Assembly: GCA_019634575.1 (NCBI GenBank)
Contig: JAHCAY010000003.1
Location: forward strand, 1 to 64,000
Reading direction: 5' to 3'
DNA from: Candidatus Didemnitutus sp.
GTDB lineage: Bacteria; Verrucomicrobiota; Verrucomicrobiia; Opitutales; Opitutaceae
Length of the DNA: 64,000 bases
Below, one piece after another: positions 34,819-42,961 of the stretch. How positions within the stretch are numbered: position 1 is the stretch's first letter; every line of letters begins with the position of its first letter. Position numbers and translations under genes: made by a program. Below the pieces are notes generated by a model that saw only the letters and a program-made list of their open reading frames with translations, was not told the DNA's origin and made no database searches.

Positions 34819-35082
34819 ATGAACTACGCGCGCATCGACGGCACCATCGTGGCGGCGGCCTGCCATCCCAGCATGGCCGGCACGCGCGCGGTAATTTGCC
34901 AGCCACTCGATGCCGAAGGCCGCGACGAGGGCGCCCCCGTCCTCGCCGTCGATCCGCTCGGCGCCGGCCTGCATCAGCGCGTGATTCTCTCCACCGACGG
35001 CTCGGCCACGCGCCAGCTCGTCAACGACCCGAAGACGCCGCTGCGTAACCTGATCATCGGCATCGTCGATCCCACTCCGTAA
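34819..35082 (+). CDS. BMC-P pentameric vertex protein 2
   Basis: 87 residues of the EutN/CcmL type: 'MNYARIDGTIVAAACHP', 'RAVICQPLDAEG', 'VLAVDPLGAGLHQRVILSTD' and the terminal 'NLIIGIVD'. The gene starts four bases after the pduP-like stop and is followed after three bases by the third BMC-P. Having three different vertex proteins suggests mixed or position-specific capping of shell corners. Confidence 0.94.
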   Translation: MNYARIDGTIVAAACHPSMAGTRAVICQPLDAEGRDEGAPVLAVDPLGAGLHQRVILSTDGSATRQLVNDPKTPLRNLIIGIVDPTP

Positions 35083-35085
35083 CCC

Positions 35086-35406
35086 ATGCGCCTCGGCACC
35101 GTCATCGGCCGCGTCACGCTCACGCTCAAGGAACCCGTCTACTCGGCGGGCAGTCTTCTGATCGTGCAACCGTTCACGCGCGACCAGTTCGCCGCCGCCG
35201 CGCGCGCGATGCCGAAGGGCACCCCGAAAGTTCCGCTCGCGCCCGGCTCGTCGCTCGTCGTGTTCGACGAGCTCGGCGCAACCATCGGCAGCATCATCGG
35301 CTTCACCGAAGGCGCCGAGGCCTCGCAACCTTTCGAGGGCGACGCCCCCGTCGACGCCTACTGCGCCTGCCTCGTCGACCGCGTCGACTACCAGCCCCCC
35401 CGGTAA
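35086..35406 (+). CDS. BMC-P pentameric vertex protein 3
   Basis: 106 residues: 'MRLGTVIGRVTLTLKEP', 'LLIVQPFTRDQF', 'SSLVVFDELGATIGSIIGFTEG' and the terminal 'VDAYCACLVDRVDY'. It is longer than the other two because of a loop around residues 38-58 ('AARAMPKGTPKVPL'). The family is clearly EutN/CcmL, and the 'EGAEAS.PF' segment and 'CACLVD' end resemble other three-BMC-P loci. Confidence 0.93.
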   Translation: MRLGTVIGRVTLTLKEPVYSAGSLLIVQPFTRDQFAAAARAMPKGTPKVPLAPGSSLVVFDELGATIGSIIGFTEGAEASQPFEGDAPVDAYCACLVDRVDYQPPR

Positions 35407-35445
35407 CCTCCTCCTCCCAGCTCCCAGCTCCCCGCTCCCTCTCCC
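35407..35445 (+). repeat. CT-rich microrepeat spacer (CTCCCAG units) before the aldolase
   Basis: A 39-base spacer composed of cctcctcctcccagctcccagctccccgctccctctccc-type repeats (about 7-9-base period), almost purely pyrimidine plus AG. It has no Shine-Dalgarno sequence. Confidence 0.45.
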
Positions 35446-36534
35446 ATGCCTCAAGTCCTCACTCTCAGCGAAGTCGAAGCGCTCACCAAGTCCGGCCAAA
35501 CCATCCCGGCCGACGCCATGCTGACGCCCTCCGCGCGCGACTTCGTCAACGAACGCACCCGCTACGCCGGCCGCGCCGCCTCGAACGGCACCGCCAGCCA
35601 CGCAGCGCCCGCGCGCAACGGCAGTGCGCCGAAAGCGCCGTCAATTCCCGATTACGAATTCAAGTGGACGCCCGGCACCGATCCGAAGACGCCGGCCGAG
35701 ATCGAGCGCTTCTTCAACTCGCCCGCGATCCAAGTCCTGAAGCAGCGCATGTGCGACATGGGCTCGCGCCTCTGGACGCGCGATTACACCGACGGCAACG
35801 GCGGCAACATCACCATCCGCGTCGGCGACAACCTCGCGCTCTGCACGCCCACGCTCATCTGCAAGGGCTTCATGAAGCCCGAGGACATGTGCCTCGTCGA
35901 CCTCGACGGCAACCAACTCGCCGGCACCCGCGTGCGCACGAGCGAGGCGAAGACGCATTTCGGCATCATGAAGCGCCAGCCGGCCGCCAAGGCCTGCGTG
36001 CACGCGCACCCGCCGCACGCCACCGCCTTCGCCATCGCCAACGCCGAGATTCCCTCCTGCCTCATTCCCGAGGCGGAAGTGTTCCTCGGCAAAATCGGCG
36101 TCGCGAAATACCAGACGCCCGGCACCGCCGCCAACGCCGACGAGGTCGGCGAAGTCGGTCGCGACCACCAAGCCGTCCTCATGCAGAACCACGGCGTGAT
36201 CGTCTGGGGCAAGGACGTCGAGGACGCTTACTGGAAGATGGAGAACATCGACTCCTATTGCCGCACCGTGTGGATCGCCGCTGGCCTCGGCACGGGACTG
36301 CACCGCTTCAGCACCGAGCACCTGAAGGACCTGATCAATCTCCGTCAAAAACTCGGCATGCCCGACCCGCGCGCCTCGCTGAAGGAGTGCGAACTCTGCG
36401 ATACAACGGACTTTCGTCCCGGCGCAGTCTGCGACGCGCCGACCGCGCCGCGTGATGCCGCACCGAACGCCGAAGTCGAAGCCCTCGTCCAGAAACTCAC
36501 CGATGAGATCACGCGCAAGCTCACCGGTGCCTGA
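35446..36534 (+). CDS. Class II sugar-phosphate aldolase (fuculose/rhamnulose-1-phosphate type) of the BMC
   Basis: 362 residues, longer than free fuculose-phosphate aldolases (about 215) because of N- and C-terminal extensions. The core (about 95-285) has 'GNGGNITIRVGDNLALCTPT', the zinc-binding 'VHAHPPHATAFAIAN', the probable catalytic glutamate in 'IPEAEVFLG', and 'LMQNHGVIVWGKDVEDAYWK' with another zinc histidine. The expected reaction splits fuculose- or rhamnulose-1-phosphate into DHAP and lactaldehyde, the substrate of the adjacent PduP-like enzyme. The C-terminus, after a Pro/Ala linker, is an amphipathic helix 'EVEALVQKLTDEITRKLTG' that looks like an encapsulation peptide. A Cys-containing segment 'KECELCDTTDF' precedes the linker. 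It is the last gene of the BMC operon. Confidence 0.92.
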   Translation: MPQVLTLSEVEALTKSGQTIPADAMLTPSARDFVNERTRYAGRAASNGTASHAAPARNGSAPKAPSIPDYEFKWTPGTDPKTPAEIERFFNSPAIQVLKQRMCDMGSRLWTRDYTDGNGGNITIRVGDNLALCTPTLICKGFMKPEDMCLVDLDGNQLAGTRVRTSEAKTHFGIMKRQPAAKACVHAHPPHATAFAIANAEIPSCLIPEAEVFLGKIGVAKYQTPGTAANADEVGEVGRDHQAVLMQNHGVIVWGKDVEDAYWKMENIDSYCRTVWIAAGLGTGLHRFSTEHLKDLINLRQKLGMPDPRASLKECELCDTTDFRPGAVCDAPTAPRDAAPNAEVEALVQKLTDEITRKLTGA

Positions 36535-36755
36535 GCCACGTTGATGGTGCAGGTTCGGCGCGGAAATTTCCTTTCCCGCGTCGCCCTCCCTCGACGCCGG
36601 GAAACGGCGCGCCGCTGACCGCATCGTAGCGGACGCAGTCGCTCCATTGCCTGCACCGTTGAAGCAAAACTCGCGGGCGCGCCACTCATCCCTGACTTTC
36701 GGCTCCGCGAAGGAGCCTACCAAACTTCAACTCGATCGGAGAAACAGTGGTCCGA
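36535..36755. other. Convergent intergenic region after the BMC operon
   Basis: This 221-base gap separates the plus-strand aldolase from the minus-strand hydrolase. It contains an imperfect hairpin cgcggaaa...tttcccgcg (about 36558-36582) and a 5-bp stem cgccg/cggcg shortly after. One of these may terminate the BMC transcript, but neither has a strong T-run. No gene was recognised. Confidence 0.35.
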
Positions 36756-38894
36756 TCAGAAATCGCGGATTTCGCCGGCCCCGACCTCGAGGACGGGCCC
36801 ACCACGGAACCGGATGCTCGCCCGCGCCTGCTCCGCTGCGCGCACCGTCAATCTCCATCCCGCACGCCCGCGTCGCCGGAGATCGAACCGCACGCCGCCC
36901 CAATGAAAATTCTCGACCGGCGCGAGGGCGCATGCGCCGTCGAGCGTCATCATGTCGATCCCACCCGCTGTGAGCAGCGCACCAATCCCGGCACCCGCGC
37001 CGACGTTCGAGGAGATCAACGGCGTCGCGCAGAGTCCCTGATCGCCGCGCGCCACTTCACCTGTCGCCGCGTCGACGCACTCCCACACGCTCGGCCGGAG
37101 CGCGATCATCCGCACGAGACCATCCAGCACTCTCGCGCTCAAGTCGGGGAAATACCGCTGCGCGGTGAACAGCCCCAGCGCGCACGATTTCGGCCACGCC
37201 GGTCCGCGCCAATAGTGTCGCGCCGCAAAGCCCGGCTCGTCCGGAGCCACCGTGTGGACACCGTAACGCCCCAGCAATCGCTCGAACGCGGGCCGCGCCT
37301 CCGTCGCGCGCTCTTCAGCGACGAGTCCGTAGGCGAGCGGGAACAGGCCGTCGACGCCGATCCGCGTATCGAGCGAGCCGTCCGCATGCCGCGCGCCGAA
37401 CCATTTTTTCTCCGCGTCCCACAAGTGCGTCTCGAGTGCGGCGCGCGTCTGCTCCGCCTCCGTGCGCCAGCGGTCGCCCTCCCCGTTGCCCAGCCGGTCG
37501 GCGATGAGCGCCATCGCTTGCTCGTAGCGGCAGCGCTCCGCGCCGAAGATTGCAGGATAGCAGAACGCCTCCTTCGGTCCGCCCTCGCCGTAGGTCACGC
37601 GTTGCAGCACCGCCGTCGTGTCCAGACCGCAGTCGAACGACGTGAGCACGGCCCAGAGATGGAGATTGCGCAGCGCTCGGTCGCGCGTCGCACAGAGGTA
37701 TTCGTGGAAGCGCGCGAGCCGCGGATACCAGCGGGCCAGCGCCGCATCGTCGCCGGTGCATTGCGCGTAGCGCAGCGCGACCCACGCGATGTGGGGCGTC
37801 TGCGTGATGTTCTCCCGTGCCCAACGCTCGCCCGGCACCGCCTCGTCGAGGTAGATCGCGTGGGTGATGAACCCGTCCTCGCGCTGGTGCTCGAAAAACA
37901 GGTCGAGCGCGCGCCGGATGTGCACCGAGGTGTGCTCGGGATTCTGGTTCGAGTGCCACTCCACGGCATCGAGCGCCCAAAGCCAGTAACCGCGATAGAC
38001 CGGCAGCGCCTCGCAGACCAGATGGCCGTAGCGCGGACTGTCGTGGTAGTTGAGCCGCACCACGGACCAGCACTTCGCGTAGGCCCGCGCCTGCACTGCC
38101 TGCGCAAATTCCGGCCGCGGCAACGCCGCCAGCCACGCGTCCCACCGCGCGCCGACGATCGGCGTCAGTTCCGTCACCGCCGCCGCGGCCCTGGCCGTTT
38201 CCGCTCCCTCGCACGCGAGGCCGAGGGTGATTTCGGCCGATCCGTAGGGCGCCACGCGGACGGGCAGCTCCACCACGAGGTAGCGCGCGGCCGCACCACC
38301 CGAGCGCAGGGCTCCCGCCAACACGTCCGCTTCCGCGTCCTCGAGGTGCGCGTAGGTCGCCCAGCGCGCGAACGACCCGCACACCGCGAATCCCTCGGTC
38401 GCGAGCGTTCTCGCGTCTCGCGCGCACCACTCCGGCCAGCCGTGCCGGTTTTCGAAAACGAGAAACACGCTCCGCGCGAAGATCTGCAGCGCCCGGTTCC
38501 CGCAGCTGAATCGCCACGTGAAGGCGCCGTCGACGGCGCGGCCGAATTGCTCCGCCAGCACGAGGCCGTGATCGGAAAACGCCGCGGTGCGCGTCACGAG
38601 GTCCGGCCGGTATTCCTGCCTTTCCCAGACGAAGCTCGTCTGCGCGACCGGCCGACCGACGACGCCCGCACTCAGCCACGGCGCGAGGCGCCATTCGAGC
38701 ACCGCGTCTTCGTCGTAGCCGCTCGACTTGCGGTCATCGTAACGCCAGCCGATGCAGCCCCAAGGCGCGGGATAGGCGAAGCCGAGCGAGCCGTCGCGCG
38801 GCTTCACCGCGATGGCCGTGCGCCGCGGGAGCTTTTCGTCGAACGCCTCGCCTAGCGCGTCCCACGTTCCCGCCGCGCTTACATCAGGGGACAT
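36756..38894 (-). CDS. GH63/GH37-like (alpha/alpha)6-barrel glycoside hydrolase
   Basis: The preferred start is ATG at 38894 (MSPDVSAAGTWDALG), giving 712 residues and overlapping the upstream gene by 11 bases. The protein has an N-terminal beta-rich domain (to about 280) and a C-terminal helical barrel with clan GH-G-like motifs: 'YRGYWLWALDAVEWHSN', 'DGFITHAIYLDE', 'SFDCGLDTTA', 'RIGVDGLFPLAYGLV' and 'ARHYWRGPAWPKS', resembling mannosylglycerate hydrolases, trehalases and GH63 glucosidases. No signal peptide is seen, so it probably acts on imported oligosaccharides. It forms a two-gene operon with the exported propeller gene, under the palindromic operator at 40969-40984. Substrate unknown. 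Confidence 0.8.
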   Translation of the reverse strand: MSPDVSAAGTWDALGEAFDEKLPRRTAIAVKPRDGSLGFAYPAPWGCIGWRYDDRKSSGYDEDAVLEWRLAPWLSAGVVGRPVAQTSFVWERQEYRPDLVTRTAAFSDHGLVLAEQFGRAVDGAFTWRFSCGNRALQIFARSVFLVFENRHGWPEWCARDARTLATEGFAVCGSFARWATYAHLEDAEADVLAGALRSGGAAARYLVVELPVRVAPYGSAEITLGLACEGAETARAAAAVTELTPIVGARWDAWLAALPRPEFAQAVQARAYAKCWSVVRLNYHDSPRYGHLVCEALPVYRGYWLWALDAVEWHSNQNPEHTSVHIRRALDLFFEHQREDGFITHAIYLDEAVPGERWARENITQTPHIAWVALRYAQCTGDDAALARWYPRLARFHEYLCATRDRALRNLHLWAVLTSFDCGLDTTAVLQRVTYGEGGPKEAFCYPAIFGAERCRYEQAMALIADRLGNGEGDRWRTEAEQTRAALETHLWDAEKKWFGARHADGSLDTRIGVDGLFPLAYGLVAEERATEARPAFERLLGRYGVHTVAPDEPGFAARHYWRGPAWPKSCALGLFTAQRYFPDLSARVLDGLVRMIALRPSVWECVDAATGEVARGDQGLCATPLISSNVGAGAGIGALLTAGGIDMMTLDGACALAPVENFHWGGVRFDLRRRGRAGWRLTVRAAEQARASIRFRGGPVLEVGAGEIRDF

Positions 38895-40965
38895 GGCGGT
38901 AGAGCGAAATCCCGCGGACGAAATACAGCCGGCCAGCCGAATCCTCGACAAGGTCGGAGCCGCCCTCGCTCGCGCTGATCACGGTCAACGCGCGGGTCTT
39001 GGGTTCCAATTTGAACAGCACCCGGCCTTGGATCGTGCCGTAGACCCAGCCGTCGCGCGCGGTCAGCAGCGCGGCGTCGTGCACCACGACGCGACTGGCT
39101 TTCGGTTCGTAACGCACCTGCGGAAACAAGTTCGCGTGATGCTCGAAGCGGCGGGTTGCCGGATCGAAAACCACCAGCCACCCCTCGGTCATCATCCAGA
39201 TTTTCCGATCCGGGCCGACCGCCACCGCCGTGATCGCGGTTTGATTGGGAATATCCGCTGGGAGTTCGAAAGTCTCCGCGCCTCCGTCGTCGAGCGAGTA
39301 ACGGAGCAGCTTCGCGCGGGTCTGCGTCGGATGCGCACCGATGCCGCCGGAAATCGATGTGCCGGCGTAAACCACCCCGTCGAGCACCGCGCAGCTGAGA
39401 ACACTGAGGTCCGGGATGCCGAGCTGCGCCGCCGACCGGAAAACGTGTTCGCCGGTGCGCGTGTCCAAGATCGTGAGCGCGCCGCCGAGTTCGCCGTAGC
39501 CGGGCACGGTGCCGATCACGACGCGATGCGCGCCGTCGTGCGTCATCGCGTAAGGCCGGTCCTGATGTCGCGCGGCCAGCTTGAAAAGCATCCGCGGATT
39601 CTCTCCCTCGCGCCACGGCTGACCGAGATCGTAGTCGTAAACAAGCGCCCCCGGGTAGCCGCCGAAGTAGAGATGCCCGCCGAGCTCGGTCATGCCCTCA
39701 GCTTGCGAGACACCGCGCAACGTCGGCAAGACCTCCGCTGGCCGCGCGGGATCGAACACACCGGTGCCGCCCGTGAGATAGCCAGAAACATAGACCTTGT
39801 CGTCCGGCCCAACCACGAGGCTCGACATCGTCTGGGCGGCACCGTCGATCGCGAGCGCCACGCTTCGGGTTTTGCCGGTTTTCAGATTCGTCTTCGCGAG
39901 CCAGATGCGGCCGCCGGAGTTGCAGATTCCGACGGCGGTATTGCCGGGAAACTGATTCTGGTCCGCGAGCGCAAGCCACGCGGTCGCATAGGAATTCGCG
40001 GGCCACGCCTCCCGACCGATTTCGCGCACAGTTCGGGTCGTCACGTTGAAGACACTCGGTCGCGCCTGGTTCGTGAACGCGACGTTGCCGTCCGCGTCGG
40101 CCTCGCTGAACGAGAGGCCGGTGGCAGGGAAGATCGCTGTGGCCTTCGCTCCCACTTCGCCGCTCACATCGAGGGCGACGGCCTGATTCGTCGACAGCAG
40201 CCGGACCAGCAGCGTGTCGCCCACCACGCGCGCCGCATAGGGAAAATCCGCGCCGGCAAATTCCGCCGGCAGCACCTCGCGCGTGCGGCCGGTCGCAAGG
40301 TCGATGCGAGCGACCCGGGCGTTGGGACCGTAGCCCGCGTAGATCACGCCGCGCTTCGCATCGTGCGCGACCGCGCGCACGTAGGTCGGCAGCGCGCCGG
40401 AGACCTTCCGTTCCGCTCCGGCATCGACGCGCTTGAATCCTGCGGCACGCGAGTAGCGAAAGACGTGGGCACCGGGGAAAGTGCCGCCGTAGATCGCACC
40501 ATCCTCGCCGGCGCAGAATCCGTAGAGAAAACTCTGCTCGGGCGCGGTCATTCCGAGATCCTCCAGCTTCTCCGTGCCGGGCTCATAGCGGAAAACGTGT
40601 CCACTGCGGTAGACGCCGGCGTAGACCGCGCCGTCGCTCGCCACCGTCATCGCCCAGCCGCCCTCGCCGCCGGGAATGGTGAGCGTGCGTTCCACGCGCG
40701 CCGTCTCGACATCCACGACCACGAACCGGGCCGGGGCGCTGTCGCCCGCGAGCGCGCCGTCCTGGAGAATATACGCTTTCGCCACGCCCGCCCGGTCGAG
40801 GCCGAACGTGGCGGCGTGCGTCGTCGCACCGAACACGCGGGAGCCCAGATCTTCGATGCGCGGCGCCGCCGCTCCCGAGGCGAGGACGACAGTCGCGAAG
40901 ACCGTCGCGATTCCCCACCCGCTTCGTCCCGGTCCCCTGCGAAGTGTCGGCGCGCGTTGCAGCAT
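38884..40965 (-). CDS. Exported beta-propeller (NHL/YVTN-like) protein
   Basis: 693 residues. The N-terminus has a basic region ('RRGPGRSGWG') and a hydrophobic core ending 'VVLASGAAA', consistent with export. The rest is repeated propeller blades with segments such as 'TVASDGAVYAGVYRSGHVFR', 'GAIYGGTFPGAHVFRYS', 'GVIYAGYGPNARVARIDLAT' and 'DGWVYGTIQGRVLFKLEP'. No catalytic residues are evident; it may bind a glycan or act as an uncharacterised lyase or lactonase-like enzyme. The ATG lies only three bases after the palindromic operator, leaving no room for a normal Shine-Dalgarno. The downstream hydrolase overlaps its stop. Confidence 0.82.
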   Translation of the reverse strand: MLQRAPTLRRGPGRSGWGIATVFATVVLASGAAAPRIEDLGSRVFGATTHAATFGLDRAGVAKAYILQDGALAGDSAPARFVVVDVETARVERTLTIPGGEGGWAMTVASDGAVYAGVYRSGHVFRYEPGTEKLEDLGMTAPEQSFLYGFCAGEDGAIYGGTFPGAHVFRYSRAAGFKRVDAGAERKVSGALPTYVRAVAHDAKRGVIYAGYGPNARVARIDLATGRTREVLPAEFAGADFPYAARVVGDTLLVRLLSTNQAVALDVSGEVGAKATAIFPATGLSFSEADADGNVAFTNQARPSVFNVTTRTVREIGREAWPANSYATAWLALADQNQFPGNTAVGICNSGGRIWLAKTNLKTGKTRSVALAIDGAAQTMSSLVVGPDDKVYVSGYLTGGTGVFDPARPAEVLPTLRGVSQAEGMTELGGHLYFGGYPGALVYDYDLGQPWREGENPRMLFKLAARHQDRPYAMTHDGAHRVVIGTVPGYGELGGALTILDTRTGEHVFRSAAQLGIPDLSVLSCAVLDGVVYAGTSISGGIGAHPTQTRAKLLRYSLDDGGAETFELPADIPNQTAITAVAVGPDRKIWMMTEGWLVVFDPATRRFEHHANLFPQVRYEPKASRVVVHDAALLTARDGWVYGTIQGRVLFKLEPKTRALTVISASEGGSDLVEDSAGRLYFVRGISLYRHVP

Positions 40966-40968
40966 CTT

Positions 40969-40984
40969 GTAACCATTCGGTTAT
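40969..40984. promoter_or_regulatory. Palindromic operator A (GTAACC-ATTC-GGTTAT)
   Basis: A near-perfect 16-bp inverted repeat. It ends three bases before the ATG of the exported propeller gene (minus strand, ATG at 40965). One of eight copies of RTAACY-N4-GGTTAC in the window. Confidence 0.7.
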
Positions 40985-41026
40985 CTTGCGCCGCACAGGT
41001 CAAGCGCCGACTCCCGGTGCCGGAAC

Positions 41027-41066
41027 AAAAAAAACGGGCGGGCACCGTGAGCCGGCGCTCGCCCGT
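41027..41066 (-). terminator. Rho-independent terminator of the orphan secreted-protein gene
   Basis: On the minus strand, acgggcg and cgcccgt (41060-41066 and 41034-41040) form a 7-bp stem, extended after one mismatch by gcgcc/ggtgc. It is followed by eight consecutive T residues (41027-41034 as A on plus). It lies 16 bases past the stop at 41082. A textbook intrinsic terminator. Confidence 0.85.
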
Positions 41067-41081
41067 TCGTTTCGTCAAGCA

Positions 41082-42101
41082 TCAGGGCTGCACCCAGTAT
41101 GCCGTCGCCACGACGGCATTACCGGTCGCTTTGGCGTGCAAACTTGCCTCGACGCCGACAAAGCCGCGGAAAACGCCGCTGTCATCCAGCACCTGCAGCA
41201 TGGCCCAGGTGTGGCCGCCGCCGACGCTGATGCAGGTCGTGCTCGACCCCTGCGAGTCGCTGCAGGCCACGGAGCCGAGCTGGTGCTGCCAGTAGGTTTT
41301 CCGGAAATCGCTCGCCGGGTTGCCGGCGAAATACGAGCGCCAGTAGGCGTTGTCGCAGACCGGCACGCCGGGAGGCGCCGGCAGGGTCATCGAATTCGAC
41401 GTGCCGCAGATGTTGTAGGTCGTCAGGTCGAGCCAGCCGTTGAGATTCTGCGAATCAGGCACGCCATAGGAATTCTGCCAATAAACGTAGTTGGTCAGTG
41501 TGCCGCCCGACTTCATCTGGGCGATCGTCGCGCCGGAGGAGAATCCCGTGTTCGAGCCGAAGCCCCAGGCGTGCTGCACGTCGTAGTTCGAGTTGAAGAT
41601 CGTGAACATCGAGTAGTAGCTCTTCGGCGAACTGATGGTCCACGTCTCGTATTGGCCGCCGGTCCAGGTGATCACGCAGCGGCCATTCACGTCGATGATG
41701 TAGGTGCCAGAGAGGGTGCTCCACGCCTGACCGGGCTGGTAGCCCTTTGGCGTCTTGATGGTGCAATTCCATGTGCAGCCGTTGGTGGTATAGCCGGTGA
41801 GCACCTTGTTGGTGTTCGAGTCGCCGGTGAACGTGGACTGATTCCAATACTTGAACTGCTCCGTCACCGTGCCGGTCGAGCCGGAGCCGGCGGTGAAGGT
41901 GTATTGGGCGATGCGGACGAACTTCGCGCTCACGGCGCCACCCATGGCGGTGACGACGTAGTAGGCGCGGCCGCCCGGCAGACCGACAGCCGAGGCCGCA
42001 ACGGCGGCGCCGAGGCTCAGCAGCGAGAGGAACGCGGCCTTGAACGGGAGAAAACTGAGCCGACGGGGCGCCGGCGCAGCGGTATGGAGCGTATCTTTCA
42101 T
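41082..42101 (-). CDS. Secreted protein of unknown function, serine/threonine/tryptophan-rich
   Basis: 339 residues from ATG 42101 (MKDTLHTAAPAPRR). A signal peptide follows ('AAFLSLLSLGAAVAASA'). The mature part is rich in Ser, Thr, Asn, Tyr, Trp and Gly and holds seven cysteines ('NGCTWNCTI', 'GRCVITW', 'NICGTS', 'PVCDN', 'VACSD', 'TTCISV'). Segments include 'SVGGGHTWAMLQVLDDSGVF' near the end. No known domain was recognised. The composition differs strongly from the Ala/Arg-rich neighbours, and the gene has its own strong terminator, so it looks like a separately expressed and perhaps acquired extracellular protein. Confidence 0.8.
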   Translation of the reverse strand: MKDTLHTAAPAPRRLSFLPFKAAFLSLLSLGAAVAASAVGLPGGRAYYVVTAMGGAVSAKFVRIAQYTFTAGSGSTGTVTEQFKYWNQSTFTGDSNTNKVLTGYTTNGCTWNCTIKTPKGYQPGQAWSTLSGTYIIDVNGRCVITWTGGQYETWTISSPKSYYSMFTIFNSNYDVQHAWGFGSNTGFSSGATIAQMKSGGTLTNYVYWQNSYGVPDSQNLNGWLDLTTYNICGTSNSMTLPAPPGVPVCDNAYWRSYFAGNPASDFRKTYWQHQLGSVACSDSQGSSTTCISVGGGHTWAMLQVLDDSGVFRGFVGVEASLHAKATGNAVVATAYWVQP

Positions 42102-42171
42102 GTGGATTTCAGGGGCTGGTGGGAAAAGACGACGGGCGGCCACCAGCGCGGACCGCTCGCCGAGGGGAAAA

Positions 42172-42954
42172 TCATCTTTCCGGCGGGAGCGGAGGCCCCG
42201 CGAAGGTGCGGACGAGATACGCCACGAGGGATTCGACCTGTTCCTCGTCGAGCGGGCCGCCCTCGCTCTTCGCGAATGCCGGCATCAGCGTGCCGGGCCG
42301 GCCGCGCGTCACGATCTCGCGCCAATACGCCGCGTCCCGCGGCTGCTTCGCCAGTGCCAATTCCGGCACGATCGAGGCGCGGTGCGGCGACTCGTGGCAC
42401 GGCCCGCACGCCGCCGCATAGAGGAACGCGTCCCTCTGGCCGAGCGCCGGCGCGGCATGGCAGCGCGCGCAGTCGCCCTGGAACACCGCCTGCCGGTTCT
42501 GCTGCGCGATGAGGAAATTCGCCTTCCGCTGCGGGTCCGAGTCGATCGCCCGCGCCGGAATGGAAATCGTGAGCGCAAGCGTCTGCGTGCCGAGATCCGA
42601 GGCCACCTGCACGGACTTCGTGAGTCGTCCCTCTTTCGCCGTAAAGTCGACCTTCAGCTTCAACATCGAGGTGGCGCCGGGGGCCAGCACCCAAGGATCG
42701 GCGGGCAGCTGCGGAATCGTGCAACCGCACGACGGCTGCACGGCCTCGATCACATGCGAACGCGAGTCGCGATTAGTAACCGCGAACGCCACTTCCCAGA
42801 AATTCTCGTCCGCGCGCGCATCGTGGTGCTTCTCCATCGCATCCCACACCAGCAATTCGCCGATCGCACGCGGCGATTGGGTCTCGTTGCCGGCGAGCCG
42901 GGCCAGCGTGGCGAACGTCAGCAGGACACTCAGAAAAAAAGCCGCGGATCTCAT
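42172..42954 (-). CDS. Exported DUF1573 - cytochrome c fusion protein
   Basis: 260 residues from ATG 42954 (MRSAAFFLSVLLTFATLARL), which encodes a signal peptide; the frame extends upstream through the preceding gene and was trimmed. The N-terminal half (about 30-150) is a DUF1573-type Ig-like fold with the signature 'VQPSCGCTIPQ' and 'LAPGATSMLKLKVDF'. The C-terminal half is cytochrome c-like with two CxxCH haem motifs, 'CARCH' and 'CGPCH', a possible methionine ligand in 'PGTLMPAFAKSEGG', and the closing helix 'EEQVESLVAYLVRTF'. It probably carries electrons or acts in a periplasmic oxidation. It begins seven bases after the stop of the repeat-protein gene, forming an operon with it and the AraC gene. 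Confidence 0.87.
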   Translation of the reverse strand: MRSAAFFLSVLLTFATLARLAGNETQSPRAIGELLVWDAMEKHHDARADENFWEVAFAVTNRDSRSHVIEAVQPSCGCTIPQLPADPWVLAPGATSMLKLKVDFTAKEGRLTKSVQVASDLGTQTLALTISIPARAIDSDPQRKANFLIAQQNRQAVFQGDCARCHAAPALGQRDAFLYAAACGPCHESPHRASIVPELALAKQPRDAAYWREIVTRGRPGTLMPAFAKSEGGPLDEEQVESLVAYLVRTFAGPPLPPER

Positions 42955-42961
42955 GGCGCAC

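Noticed and set aside
36747-42512. Large plus-strand frames opposite the GH63-like, propeller and secreted-protein genes
   Set aside because: Composition is that of antisense shadows; the minus-strand products have coherent domains and signal peptides.
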